From Clostridia bacterium (GTDB lineage Bacteria; Bacillota; Clostridia; Oscillospirales; CAG-272), in the NCBI GenBank assembly GCA_017625755.1, contig JAGAKG010000057.1, positions 1 through 64,000 of the forward strand: DNA of 64,000 nucleotides, read 5' to 3'. The translations under genes and the position numbers were made by a program. The notes under the pieces are model-generated. The model did no database searches, was not told the DNA's origin, and saw only the letters and a program-made list of their open reading frames with translations. The first letter of the stretch is position 1, and each line of letters begins with the position of its first letter. Positions 35,337-43,331 of this stretch are shown here, one piece after another.

Positions 35337-35380
35337 AATAGCTCCTCATCTTAAATCTGTTTTGGAGTTATTATGCGCAA
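35329..35380 (-). promoter_or_regulatory. hairpin burying the spoVAF ribosome-binding site and start codon
   Basis: Arms 35329-35345 and 35364-35380 are 17 nt each and complementary at 16 positions, with an 18-nt loop. On the transcript the 3' arm carries GGAG, the start ATG and codons 2-3. In the folded form initiation would be blocked. Confidence 0.65.
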
Positions 35381-35449
35381 TTTTTGAATTTATATACTTA
35401 AATGCTTTATATTTCCAGAAACGCCATGCGTTGACTGTCACAAAAGCGG

Positions 35450-36682
35450 TCAGAATCTCAGATAAACAGGAACACCACTCTTATATTCGGGGTATGCCTC
35501 GCCCTCAATAAGTGGGAGAATATACCTCGCGCAAGCCTCGGTCACACCGTTGCCGTCCTCGTTTATAAAGTCCTCGGGCATCATTCTGTTGGCGTTAGCT
35601 ATCTCCGCTACCGACTTATGCCCCACGGCGCAGGTGTACGGCTCGTCAGACATTCTCTCAAACACCATCATCTCGCCGCTCACGCCCTCCTCGCACGCCG
35701 CTTTGACCGACGCTCTGCCTATCGCGACCGATTCGCAAAGGTCAGTTGCCGACGCGATATGCGCCGCGCATCTCTGAGGCAAGCTCAGCTCAATCGAACG
35801 CACCTTGCATCCGAATCTCCTTTTTATCTCGTCCTCAAGCACTCTGCCCGCGCCCGCAAGATATTTGTGTCCAAAAACATCTACCGCTCCGCTTTGATGT
35901 CCCTCGCCGACATATCTTCCGTCGGCAAATCTCGCGCCCTCGGAGACGGCTACCACCACATTCGGCTTTTTACCAAGCTCGTCCTCCACATCGCGCAAGA
36001 AGCGCTCCATATCAAAATCTCGCTCGGGAAAATAGGCAAGGTCTGCCGACTCTCCGCCCACAAATCGCGCGACATCAGCCGCCGCGGTAAGCCAGCCCGC
36101 GTTTCTGCCCATGATCTCAACGACGGTCACCGCGGGAATTTTATACACCGAGCAATCTCTCACGATCTCCTCGACGGTGGTCGCGATATACTTCGCAGCC
36201 GTGCCGTATCCAGGGGTGTGGTCGGTTCCGAAAAGGTCATTGTCAATAGTCTTAGGCACACCGACAATGCGCACCTTATAATCAACACGACCCATATATT
36301 CCGAGAGCTTCGCTACTGTATCCATCGAATCGTTTCCGCCGATGTAAAAGAAATATCTTATATCGTATTTTTTGAAGATATCAACGATACGCTCATACAC
36401 CGAATCCTCCGCGCCGAGCGTGGGAAGCTTCTTCCGACAGCTCCCGAGCGCCGCCGCAGGGGTATGCTCAAGCATTTTGAGCTTGTCCTCGCTCTCAAAA
36501 ATACCGTTCAGCGACAGAATATCCTCCGCGAGAAATCCCTCGATTCCGTTTCTCATTCCGTAAATCGTTCGGATACACTCCGAGGAAAGAGCCCCTCTTA
36601 TCACACCCGCAAGTGTTGCGTTTATCGCAGAGGTGGGACCTCCCGACTGACCGACGATAGCGTTTCCGATAAGTTTTTTCAT
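35450..36682 (-). CDS. pfp: 6-phosphofructokinase, pyrophosphate-dependent type
   Basis: This 410-residue enzyme phosphorylates fructose 6-phosphate. GGNDSMDT at residues 115-122 has Asp where ATP-using enzymes have Gly, and PKTIDND at 143-149 carries the second marker Lys; together they predict diphosphate as donor, making the step reversible. EIMGRNAGWL and SLPQRCAAHIAS are conserved substrate-site segments. It has its own strong promoter and a GGAGG site. It runs with spoVAF 113 bp downstream; a hairpin separates them. Diphosphate use saves ATP in fermenting anaerobes. Confidence 0.9.
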   Translation of the reverse strand: MKKLIGNAIVGQSGGPTSAINATLAGVIRGALSSECIRTIYGMRNGIEGFLAEDILSLNGIFESEDKLKMLEHTPAAALGSCRKKLPTLGAEDSVYERIVDIFKKYDIRYFFYIGGNDSMDTVAKLSEYMGRVDYKVRIVGVPKTIDNDLFGTDHTPGYGTAAKYIATTVEEIVRDCSVYKIPAVTVVEIMGRNAGWLTAAADVARFVGGESADLAYFPERDFDMERFLRDVEDELGKKPNVVVAVSEGARFADGRYVGEGHQSGAVDVFGHKYLAGAGRVLEDEIKRRFGCKVRSIELSLPQRCAAHIASATDLCESVAIGRASVKAACEEGVSGEMMVFERMSDEPYTCAVGHKSVAEIANANRMMPEDFINEDGNGVTEACARYILPLIEGEAYPEYKSGVPVYLRF

Positions 36683-36718
36683 TCTTCCTCCATAATAAAA
36701 ATCAACAATTTCATTAAT

Positions 36719-36747
36719 ATTTTACACTAAATGTCGGATTTTGTCAA
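36719..36747 (-). promoter_or_regulatory. promoter of the phosphofructokinase gene
   Basis: On the minus strand a consensus TTGACA and TAAAAT are separated by 17 bp; it lies 36 bp upstream of the ATG. Confidence 0.85.
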
Positions 36748-36825
36748 TAACAAAGACAAACTATCAGTGGATTAAACAGAAAAAGGCTACATATTTATGT
36801 ATTGATATATTTTTTGGAGGTCTGT

Positions 36826-37512
36826 ATGTTTGCTTCTATAATTTCTATGTTCTCAAATCTCGTCCATCTTATCCTCGGAATGAACACCCCTCAAAACTTT
36901 CCCCCACCACTCTCCGCAAAGCAGGAAGCAGAGTATTTCAAGCTTCTCGAGGAGGGTGACGAGGACGCCCGTCAGGAGCTGATACTCCACAATCTGCGCC
37001 TTGTTTCGCATATCGTAAGGAAATACTACGCGTCAAGCAAGAATCAAGATGACCTCGTATCGGTGGGTGTTATTGGGCTGGTCAAGGCAGTTGACACCTT
37101 CAAGATATCAAACGGCGCGCGTTTTGCTACCTACGCCGCCAAGTGTATTCAGAATGAGATACTTATGTATTTCCGCTCACAGAAAAAGCTGAGTGCCGAG
37201 GTATCGCTCAACGAGACGATAGATGTGGACCGCGACGGAAATCCTCTCACCTATATAGATGTAATAAGCTGTGACGAAAGCATACCGAGCGACATTGAAA
37301 GAAAGATAAACTCACAGCGCGCGCTCAGATATGTCAACACCCTGCTCGACGAGCGCGAGCGGCAGATAATCACCCTGCGATACGGACTCGGCGGAGATGA
37401 GCCTATGACGCAAAGAGAGGTCGCGACAGTTCTCGGCATCTCTCGCTCCTATGTCAGCCGAATAGAAAAAACCGCACTCGATAAGCTCCTCTGCGCGTTC
37501 AAGGAGATGTGA
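36826..37512 (+). CDS. sigK: sporulation sigma factor SigK with hydrophobic pro-sequence
   Basis: This 228-residue sigma factor acts late in the mother cell. Region 2 (HNLRLVSHIVRKYY, DLVSVGVIGLVKAVDTF, FATYAAKCIQNEILMYFR) and region 4 (LDERERQIITLRYGLGG, TQREVATVLGISRSYVSRIEKTAL) are complete. The first 18 residues (FASIISMFSNLVHLIL) are hydrophobic, like the B. subtilis pro-sequence cut by SpoIVFB. I chose the ATG at 36826, 5 nt after TGGAGG. The gene is uninterrupted, with no skin-like element. CATATTTATG at 36790 could be a SigE/SigK -10, but no matching -35 is clear. Confidence 0.92.
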   Translation: MFASIISMFSNLVHLILGMNTPQNFPPPLSAKQEAEYFKLLEEGDEDARQELILHNLRLVSHIVRKYYASSKNQDDLVSVGVIGLVKAVDTFKISNGARFATYAAKCIQNEILMYFRSQKKLSAEVSLNETIDVDRDGNPLTYIDVISCDESIPSDIERKINSQRALRYVNTLLDERERQIITLRYGLGGDEPMTQREVATVLGISRSYVSRIEKTALDKLLCAFKEM

Positions 37513-37634
37513 GTTAGAAAGCAAAATTTCCTGGCGTATTCTCTGTTGCAAAACTGTTTAAATGTTGATAAAAAAAGCAATAACCTTTCGCATATCTATA
37601 CCCCAACGGAGAGGTGAAATCTTCAACATTGTCC

Positions 37635-37702
37635 GTAGGGGAGGCGTTTCGCCTCCCGACAAAAAAGGATTTAAATTGCGGGAGGGGGAACCCCTCCCCT
37701 AC
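37635..37702. repeat. GTAGGGGAGG/CCTCCCCTAC intergenic repeat (R4)
   Basis: A 68-bp unit with the same 10-bp terminal inverted repeats as R3 and the same outer flanks. Together they form a composite repeat of about 160 bp (37583-37745) shared with 33572-33905. Confidence 0.85.
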
Positions 37703-37762
37703 AAGGTTTGATGTGATTTGTTTGGATATTTTCACCCCAACGGCAAGATGATATTTTATACC

Positions 37763-37786
37763 GTAGGGCGGGGGCTTGCTCCCGCC
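37763..37786. repeat. GTAGGGCGGG repeat, short copy (R5)
   Basis: GTAGGGCGGG...CCCGCC without the closing CCTAC. Its left flank CAAGATGATATTTTATACC is identical to that of R6 at 50864. Confidence 0.75.
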
Positions 37787-37821
37787 GCTTTGTCTTGTTT
37801 GATTTTTGTTCATCACACATC

Positions 37822-37857
37822 AAAATCGGCAGAAACGAAAATTTCTGCCGATTTTTT
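37822..37857. terminator. bidirectional terminator between sigK and recX
   Basis: A 14-bp stem AAAATCGGCAGAAA / TTTCTGCCGATTTT with a 6-nt loop and T-run on both strands. It serves the convergent recX (39 bp away) and any plus-strand transcript from sigK. Confidence 0.85.
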
Positions 37858-37895
37858 GTATGTTATACACCCTGCGAATCCGCGCAGAGACGCTT

Positions 37896-38534
37896 TCACT
37901 CTCCGCTTTCGATAATATAAAAGGCGTTTTTTATCTCAGACGGGCTATATCCGTATCGGAGCAAGGACGCAAAAAGCTTCTTTTTCTCATTAGCGTCCTC
38001 GGGCAAGCCCCTGAATTTCTTTTCTATCAGGCTCACGCACCTGCCCTCAAAGTCAACCTCTCCAAGCGACTCTATCGCGCCGCGCACCGCCGCCTCGGAA
38101 TATCCCTTCTCGTAAAGTGCCGCCGCAATTCGCCGCCTGCCCCAGTATTTACCGACGCATCTCTCAGCTTCACGCTCGGCGTCCTTCTCCTCGTTTATAT
38201 AGCCAAGCTCAACGAGGTACTCCGCCGCAGACGCGGCAACCTCCGCCCCAAAGCCCTTGGAACGGAGCTTGAGACGCATATTTTTCTCCGAGCAAGCGCC
38301 GTATCCGAGGATATTCATTCCCCGCTTCACCGCCGCGCATATCTCTGCCGCCTCGGAAAGCTCGTCAAAGCTCTCCTCGCTTATCTCGCCCTTCTCGGGG
38401 CGAAGCGCGGCGTACTGCCGTGAAAGCAGAACAAGCTCACGCTTTTCCGAATGCTCGCCATCGGAAAGGCAGACCGAAAGCACTATATCCGAGCCGCCGT
38501 TTATTGCGCGCACAGATGTGACTGTAACCGTCAT
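37896..38534 (-). CDS. recX: RecX regulatory protein
   Basis: This 212-residue helical protein carries the RecX repeats (LGYGACSEKNMRLKLRSKGF, YLVELGYINEEKDAERE, WGRRRIAAALYEKGYSE). RecX binds within the RecA filament groove and limits recombination. Its ATG overlaps the recA stop by one base (TAATG), so it is translated with recA, a common arrangement. Confidence 0.9.
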   Translation of the reverse strand: MTVTVTSVRAINGGSDIVLSVCLSDGEHSEKRELVLLSRQYAALRPEKGEISEESFDELSEAAEICAAVKRGMNILGYGACSEKNMRLKLRSKGFGAEVAASAAEYLVELGYINEEKDAEREAERCVGKYWGRRRIAAALYEKGYSEAAVRGAIESLGEVDFEGRCVSLIEKKFRGLPEDANEKKKLFASLLRYGYSPSEIKNAFYIIESGE

Positions 38535-39652
38535 TACTCGTCAGACTCGGTCTTGAGAGTTCTGATGTCGAAATCGTCGTCAAGATCCTCGTCAAGCTCG
38601 AATGTATCCTCTGTCGTCTCTATATTATCCTTCATGCTTCTTACCTTAGCGTCAAGCTCGGCAAGCAGCTCGGGATTAGACTCGATAAGCTTGCGCACAT
38701 TGTCCTTACCCTGACCTATTCTCTCGCCGTTATAAGAGAACCACGAGCCGCTCTTTTTTATAATGCCGAGCGCGATACAGTAGTCGATAATCTCGCCCGA
38801 GCGGGAAATTCCCTTACCGTAAAGTATATCGAACTCCGCAACCTTGAAGGGGGGAGCGACCTTATTCTTGACTATCTTACATCTTACATGGTTTCCGTAG
38901 ATATCGCTTCCGTTCTTGAGCTGGTCTGCCTTGCGCACATCAATTCTGACAGACGCGTAGAATTTCAGCGCGCGTCCGCCGGGGGTAGTCTCGGGGTTGC
39001 CGTACATCACGCCGACCTTCTCACGAAGCTGGTTGATAAAGATAACTACCGCGTTGCTCTTTGAGATAACAGCCGAGAGCTTTCTCATAGCCTGAGACAT
39101 AAGTCTTGCCTGAACGCCGACCTGCGACTGTCCCATATCTCCCTCTATCTCCTGTCTCGGAACGAGCGCCGCGACCGAGTCGATAACGACGACATCAATG
39201 GCTCCCGAGCGCACGAGTGCCTCGGTGATATCGAGCGCGTCCTCACCGCAGTCGGGCTGGGAGACGAGCAGATTGTTTATATCAACTCCGAGAGCCTTTG
39301 CGTAAACGGGGTCGAGCGCGTGCTCGGCGTCGATAAACGCCGCCTCGCCGCCTGTTTTCTGCACCTCTGCGATTATGTGAAGCGCAACCGTCGTTTTACC
39401 CGAGGACTCGGGGCCAAAAATCTCGATAATTCTTCCTCTCGGAACTCCGCCTATACCAAGCGCGAGGTCGAGCGCGATAGAGCCTGTGCTGACCGCCTGA
39501 ACCTCAAGGTGGGAATTCTCTCCCAATTTCATAATAGAACCCGCGCCAAAATCCTTTTCAAGCTGAGCAATAGCGGTATCAAGGGCTTTTTTCTTAGCCG
39601 CCTTGTCGCTATCTCTCGGAATCATATCGATCTTCTTTTTTGCAGTTGCCAT
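38534..39652 (-). CDS. recA: recombinase RecA
   Basis: This 372-residue recombinase has the Walker [10 protein letters not shown] (residues 80-88), the [10 protein letters not shown] segment, Walker [13 protein letters not shown], loop L1/L2 ([41 protein letters not shown]) and an acidic C-terminal tail rich in Asp/Glu that modulates DNA binding. It drives homologous recombination and LexA cleavage. It has a consensus promoter, but I see no Bacillus-type SOS box near it. Confidence 0.98.
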   Translation of the reverse strand: MATAKKKIDMIPRDSDKAAKKKALDTAIAQLEKDFGAGSIMKLGENSHLEVQAVSTGSIALDLALGIGGVPRGRIIEIFGPESSGKTTVALHIIAEVQKTGGEAAFIDAEHALDPVYAKALGVDINNLLVSQPDCGEDALDITEALVRSGAIDVVVIDSVAALVPRQEIEGDMGQSQVGVQARLMSQAMRKLSAVISKSNAVVIFINQLREKVGVMYGNPETTPGGRALKFYASVRIDVRKADQLKNGSDIYGNHVRCKIVKNKVAPPFKVAEFDILYGKGISRSGEIIDYCIALGIIKKSGSWFSYNGERIGQGKDNVRKLIESNPELLAELDAKVRSMKDNIETTEDTFELDEDLDDDFDIRTLKTESDE

Positions 39653-39703
39653 AACGCACCTCTCGTATGTAAAAATTCAGTAATATTACCCATCGGTGAC
39701 TAC

Positions 39704-39732
39704 ATTATACAACCATAATTTCTCTTTGTCAA
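39704..39732 (-). promoter_or_regulatory. promoter of recA-recX
   Basis: On the minus strand TTGACA and TATAAT are separated by 17 bp; the start lies near 39697, 45 nt before the ATG. Confidence 0.85.
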
Positions 39733-39823
39733 TAGTTTTTTGGAATATTTTTTCTTAAAACGGAAAAATTTATTTATTAGCAGATTGTTTTTAATTCCGT
39801 ATATAAAAAATAAATTCCGTTTG

Positions 39824-39862
39824 AAGAAAATATACCCGTTGACCAATTTTAGGTCAACGGGT
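39824..39862 (-). terminator. terminator after the DUF4234 gene
   Basis: ACCCGTTGACC and GGTCAACGGGT form an 11-bp stem with a 7-nt loop, followed on the minus strand by ATATTTTCTTC. It closes the sugar cassette transcript. Confidence 0.75.
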
Positions 39863-39873
39863 GATTATCCCTC

Positions 39874-40314
39874 TTATTCTTCAGGGTCTGTTATACCGAG
39901 CGCCGACTTCGTTCTCAGTCTTGCGTTGTACTTGCTTGCAAGCTCATTGGTAGTCTCAAACACCTTGTGAATTCCGACATAGCTAGCGATTCCGCACATA
40001 AAGGCTCCGAGAATCATACACACCAGCATATATCCGCCGTTCAGAGAGGTGTCCACATCCTGCTTCTTCGCCTCTCGTCCGAGCATATCGGCAATACGGA
40101 ACCACCAGAAAAAGCTATACAATCCAAGAGTAAGGAAAGAAAGGAGTATGTAAGCAGCTACGCCCGAGCTCTTTTTTCCGCCGTCGGCGCAAAGCTCATT
40201 GACATCCTCAGCCAGGTGGTGTATGCACCACAAGGGGTAGATTCCAAAGGTCAGCACACCTAAAATGATGTAGGGAACGATACTTCTGTCGTCTTTCATT
40301 CTTTTTATTTGCAT
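39874..40314 (-). CDS. DUF4234 membrane protein
   Basis: This 146-residue protein has three hydrophobic segments (about 13-33, 52-72, 95-117), and the pattern ILGVLTFGIYPLWCIHHLAEDVN with YSFFWWFRI fits DUF4234. Function is unknown. It lies 5 bp after the DUF2752 gene, and the two families often occur together. It ends at a terminator and may be the last gene of the polysaccharide-type transcript that starts at rfbH. Confidence 0.75.
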   Translation of the reverse strand: MQIKRMKDDRSIVPYIILGVLTFGIYPLWCIHHLAEDVNELCADGGKKSSGVAAYILLSFLTLGLYSFFWWFRIADMLGREAKKQDVDTSLNGGYMLVCMILGAFMCGIASYVGIHKVFETTNELASKYNARLRTKSALGITDPEE

Positions 40315-40319
40315 TTCAG

Positions 40320-40754
40320 TTATCCTCCAAAGCTTTTCATAAAAAATTTAAAAATTCGGTAAATCGCGCCCTCCTCGGGTCGCCAGACCACTATATCTCC
40401 GCCGCCGTAAATCATTCTCAGTACATATACTGCGAGCATCAACGCCGCGATAACGCCCATAACGCAGTATACGGCTTTTCGCCACTTGTTCGCCCCGAGA
40501 AAGAGCAGAAGCATGGCAACTATCGGCAAAAGCGGCCAGAGCGGATGATAGGAAAACGCCGCCCCAAAATTGAAGCACAGCGCACTCACGCAGGCGCGAG
40601 TCATACCGCAACCGGGGCAGGATATGCCCGTCAGAAACTTTATCGGACAGCCTATCCCCGTAATATGTGTCAACAACATCAGCAAGAGTATCGCAAGCAG
40701 CGCCATAAGGTGCGTCTTGTGTCTCAGCCATAAATCGAACATCCGTTTTCGCAT
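40320..40754 (-). CDS. DUF2752 membrane protein
   Basis: This 144-residue protein with about three membrane segments has the CPGCGMTRACVSAL motif that defines DUF2752. The two cysteines of CPGC recall a metal or redox site, but no activity is known to me. It lies 33 bp after the TPP-enzyme gene and 5 bp before DUF4234. Confidence 0.8.
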   Translation of the reverse strand: MRKRMFDLWLRHKTHLMALLAILLLMLLTHITGIGCPIKFLTGISCPGCGMTRACVSALCFNFGAAFSYHPLWPLLPIVAMLLLFLGANKWRKAVYCVMGVIAALMLAVYVLRMIYGGGDIVVWRPEEGAIYRIFKFFMKSFGG

Positions 40755-40787
40755 ATCATCCTCTGAATTAATACTTATAAGCCTTTA

Positions 40788-42596
40788 TCAATCAAGCGGC
40801 GCGTTGACTATTCTCTCAAACTCGTCTCTGTCAAGGAAGGGTGCCATATCGTTTATCGAGGGCGATACTATTCTTCCGTCGGGCAATACCTTCGACGAGG
40901 ACTTGGGAGCGAAGTTCTGCGTGGGGTCGACCACGACCTCACAGACCGCGGGACCGTCGGAGTTTAGGAACTCGTCAAGCACATAGGAAGCGGTTGCTTC
41001 ACTGTCTGTCTTATAATAGGGCAGACCGAACGCGTCGGAAAGCTTCTCAAAGTTCGGGAAACAGATTCCGCTGTTTCCGTCAATTCCTATGAAGGGCGGC
41101 TTGAACAGATTCGTCTGCGTCTGTCTTATAGAGTGATAGCCGTTGTTATTTATAATAACGAGCTTGATATTGAGCTTGTTGTAGGCTATCGTCGCAAGCT
41201 CCTGAAGATTCATCATAACGCTTCCGTCGCCGTCGACGCAGATTGTACGGTAGCTGTTATCGGCAACCGCAACACCAAGCGCCGCGGGGAGTCCGTATCC
41301 CATAGCCGCGCAGCCCGAGTTCGTGAACATTCTCTGTCCCTGCTTTATCTTACCCGCCTGGAAGGTCATTACGCAGGCGCTTCCGTTTCCGCAGATTATC
41401 TTATCCTTCTCGTTAAGGCACTTAAAGAGAGTATCCACAAAAATGTAGGGATTGATGGGCGCTCCGTCGGGATTGCGATAGCTCTCGCACGCCGCGGGGT
41501 ATTTCTCAACGAGGTCGCGGCACCACTTTACAAAGCTCTTGTGCTTCGCCGTGGGAGTATAATCCTGCGCGAGAAGCGCATCGATAAAGTCAGACACATC
41601 TGCGTTTATCGGCATATCGGGACGAACCGTGGGCTTGACAAGCTCTCTCGGGTCTATATCAACTATTATCTTATACGCGTTCTTGGCAAAATCAAAATGC
41701 GTATATCCTATCATTCTTATGTTAAGTCTGCAACCAAGACTCAGAAGCAGGTCGCATTTTTGAACCGCAAAGTTGCCCGGGCGAGTGCCGACAGTTCCCG
41801 GCATTCCCGCAAAATAAGGGTTGTCTGCCGCAACAACATCGTTTGCGTTCCAAGCGGTAACCACCGGTATCTGCAGCTTATCGAGAAGCGCGAGAAGCTT
41901 CTCCTCTGCTCCGCCGAGACGGATTCCCGTTCCGACAAGCACGAGAGGAGCCTTTGCCGCGGCTATTTTTTCGAGGACGGTTTTTGCCACCTCATCGGTA
42001 ACCTTCGGCGTTTCCCAGGAGAAGGTCTGCTCTGGCACGAAATGCTTCAGCTCATCGGTCTCTATCTGCGCGCCCTGAACATCGAGCGGAATATCGAGCC
42101 ATACGGGGCCGCCTCTGCCCTCGAGCGCAAGGTAGTACGCCTTTTCAAGGTGGTATGCGATATCGCGGGGGTCAAGCACCATTACGGCGTATTTTGTCAT
42201 ATTTGAAACCGAGCCTATAATGTCAAACTCCTGGTCTCCGAGCTGACGCAATCCAAGCTCGGGGCACGCCGCCGTAGTCGTCTCTCTCTTTACCTGACCC
42301 GAAAGCACGAACATAGGAATAGAGTCGAGCCAAGCGCCCATAACTCCCGTTATCGCGTTAGTTCCGCCGGGACCACTTGTGACACATACCGCCGCCAGCT
42401 TTCCCGTCAGTCTGGTATATCCCTCCGCGGCGATAGAGCAAGCCTGCTCGTGGTGATTGAATATACATCTGATGCCCTCCTGATGACCTATCGCGTCGTC
42501 AAGGTGCATCGCTCCGCCGCCCGTTACCATAAAGCAGTCGGTAATACCTCTGTCAACGAGGAACTGCGAAATATAATTTGAAACCTTAATCTTCAT
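40788..42596 (-). CDS. thiamine-diphosphate enzyme, acetolactate-synthase / YerE-like
   Basis: This 602-residue ThDP enzyme has the three AHAS domains. Glu50 in HHEQ activates the cofactor, and GDGSVMMNLQELATIAYNKLNIKLVIINNNG is the ThDP/Mg motif. No regulatory subunit or branched-chain amino acid genes are nearby. It lies in a cassette with an RfbH-type dehydrase, so its best guess is a YerE-like enzyme that moves a two-carbon unit from pyruvate to a keto-sugar. A plain acetolactate synthase is less likely in this context but not excluded. It follows the HAD gene by 81 bp with a hairpin between. Confidence 0.8.
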   Translation of the reverse strand: MKIKVSNYISQFLVDRGITDCFMVTGGGAMHLDDAIGHQEGIRCIFNHHEQACSIAAEGYTRLTGKLAAVCVTSGPGGTNAITGVMGAWLDSIPMFVLSGQVKRETTTAACPELGLRQLGDQEFDIIGSVSNMTKYAVMVLDPRDIAYHLEKAYYLALEGRGGPVWLDIPLDVQGAQIETDELKHFVPEQTFSWETPKVTDEVAKTVLEKIAAAKAPLVLVGTGIRLGGAEEKLLALLDKLQIPVVTAWNANDVVAADNPYFAGMPGTVGTRPGNFAVQKCDLLLSLGCRLNIRMIGYTHFDFAKNAYKIIVDIDPRELVKPTVRPDMPINADVSDFIDALLAQDYTPTAKHKSFVKWCRDLVEKYPAACESYRNPDGAPINPYIFVDTLFKCLNEKDKIICGNGSACVMTFQAGKIKQGQRMFTNSGCAAMGYGLPAALGVAVADNSYRTICVDGDGSVMMNLQELATIAYNKLNIKLVIINNNGYHSIRQTQTNLFKPPFIGIDGNSGICFPNFEKLSDAFGLPYYKTDSEATASYVLDEFLNSDGPAVCEVVVDPTQNFAPKSSSKVLPDGRIVSPSINDMAPFLDRDEFERIVNAPLD

Positions 42597-42640
42597 AATC
42601 TTCCCCCATAGAAATTTTAAAAAATATGTCCATAACCCAC

Positions 42641-42674
42641 ATACCGGAAAAGCTTAGATAAACTTTTCCGGCAT
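42641..42674 (-). other. intercistronic hairpin between HAD and TPP-enzyme genes
   Basis: ATACCGGAAAAG and CTTTTCCGGCAT pair with one mismatch and a 10-nt loop. There is no T-run directly after it on the minus strand, so it is more likely a stability or partial termination element than a full terminator. Confidence 0.55.
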
Positions 42675-42677
42675 ATT

Positions 42678-43331
42678 TCAATCAAAAAATTTAAGCAGGT
42701 CGATTGCTCTGTCGACTCCTCCCACAGACCTGACCTTCTTTATATCGTCAAGCGTGCGGAAGCCAAAGCCATAGCTGACTCCTATAAAATCGGCTCCGAC
42801 CGCCTCGGCTCCGATAGCGTCAAAATCGGTGTCACCTATCATTACCACTCTGCTGATATCGCTCACTCCGCCGACCGATATACACTTCTCAATGATATCG
42901 CGCTTCTTGAGCTTATTCTCGTGGTCTCCGCCGAACATAATATCGGTATATTTATCGAACCCGAAATGGCAAAGCAGCTTAACCGCGTAATCCTCTCTTT
43001 TGTAGGTCGCGACGGCAGGCTTTACCCCCCTCTTGCAAAGCTCGGAGAAAACATCTGTTATCCCCTCGTAAAGCTCTGCCTCAAGCAATGTCCTCGTGCT
43101 GTAAAAATTCCTGAAAAGCGTCGCTATATCCTGAAGTATCGGCCCATCAATACCGTATACCCTCGCAAAGGAATCCTGCACGGGCGGCCCGATAAATGTC
43201 CTCAAAGTCGCCTCGTCGGGCATCTCGTAGCCAAGCTCGTCGATAGTGTATCTGAGCGCCGAAAGAACCCCCTCTCTCGTGTCGAGCAGAGTTCCGTCGA
43301 GGTCAAAAACGGCTAAATCGTATTTGCTCAT
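42678..43331 (-). CDS. HAD-superfamily phosphatase (Gph-like)
   Basis: This 217-residue protein has HAD motif I DLDGTLLD (nucleophile Asp), motif II in VATYK, and motif IV IGDTDFDAIGA, with a helical cap of the phosphoglycolate-phosphatase kind. Its start overlaps the aldolase-fusion stop by 4 bp (ATGA), so it belongs to the cassette and probably acts on a sugar phosphate or acyl phosphate of that pathway. Confidence 0.85.
   Translation of the reverse strand: MSKYDLAVFDLDGTLLDTREGVLSALRYTIDELGYEMPDEATLRTFIGPPVQDSFARVYGIDGPILQDIATLFRNFYSTRTLLEAELYEGITDVFSELCKRGVKPAVATYKREDYAVKLLCHFGFDKYTDIMFGGDHENKLKKRDIIEKCISVGGVSDISRVVMIGDTDFDAIGAEAVGADFIGVSYGFGFRTLDDIKKVRSVGGVDRAIDLLKFFD

Noticed and set aside
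35618..36730. 370-codon plus-strand frame opposite the phosphofructokinase gene
   Set aside because: Antisense shadow; composition dominated by Arg, His and Ser and no start signal.
39653..39740. SOS (LexA) box at recA
   Set aside because: No GAAC-N4-GTTC type site is visible near the promoter.
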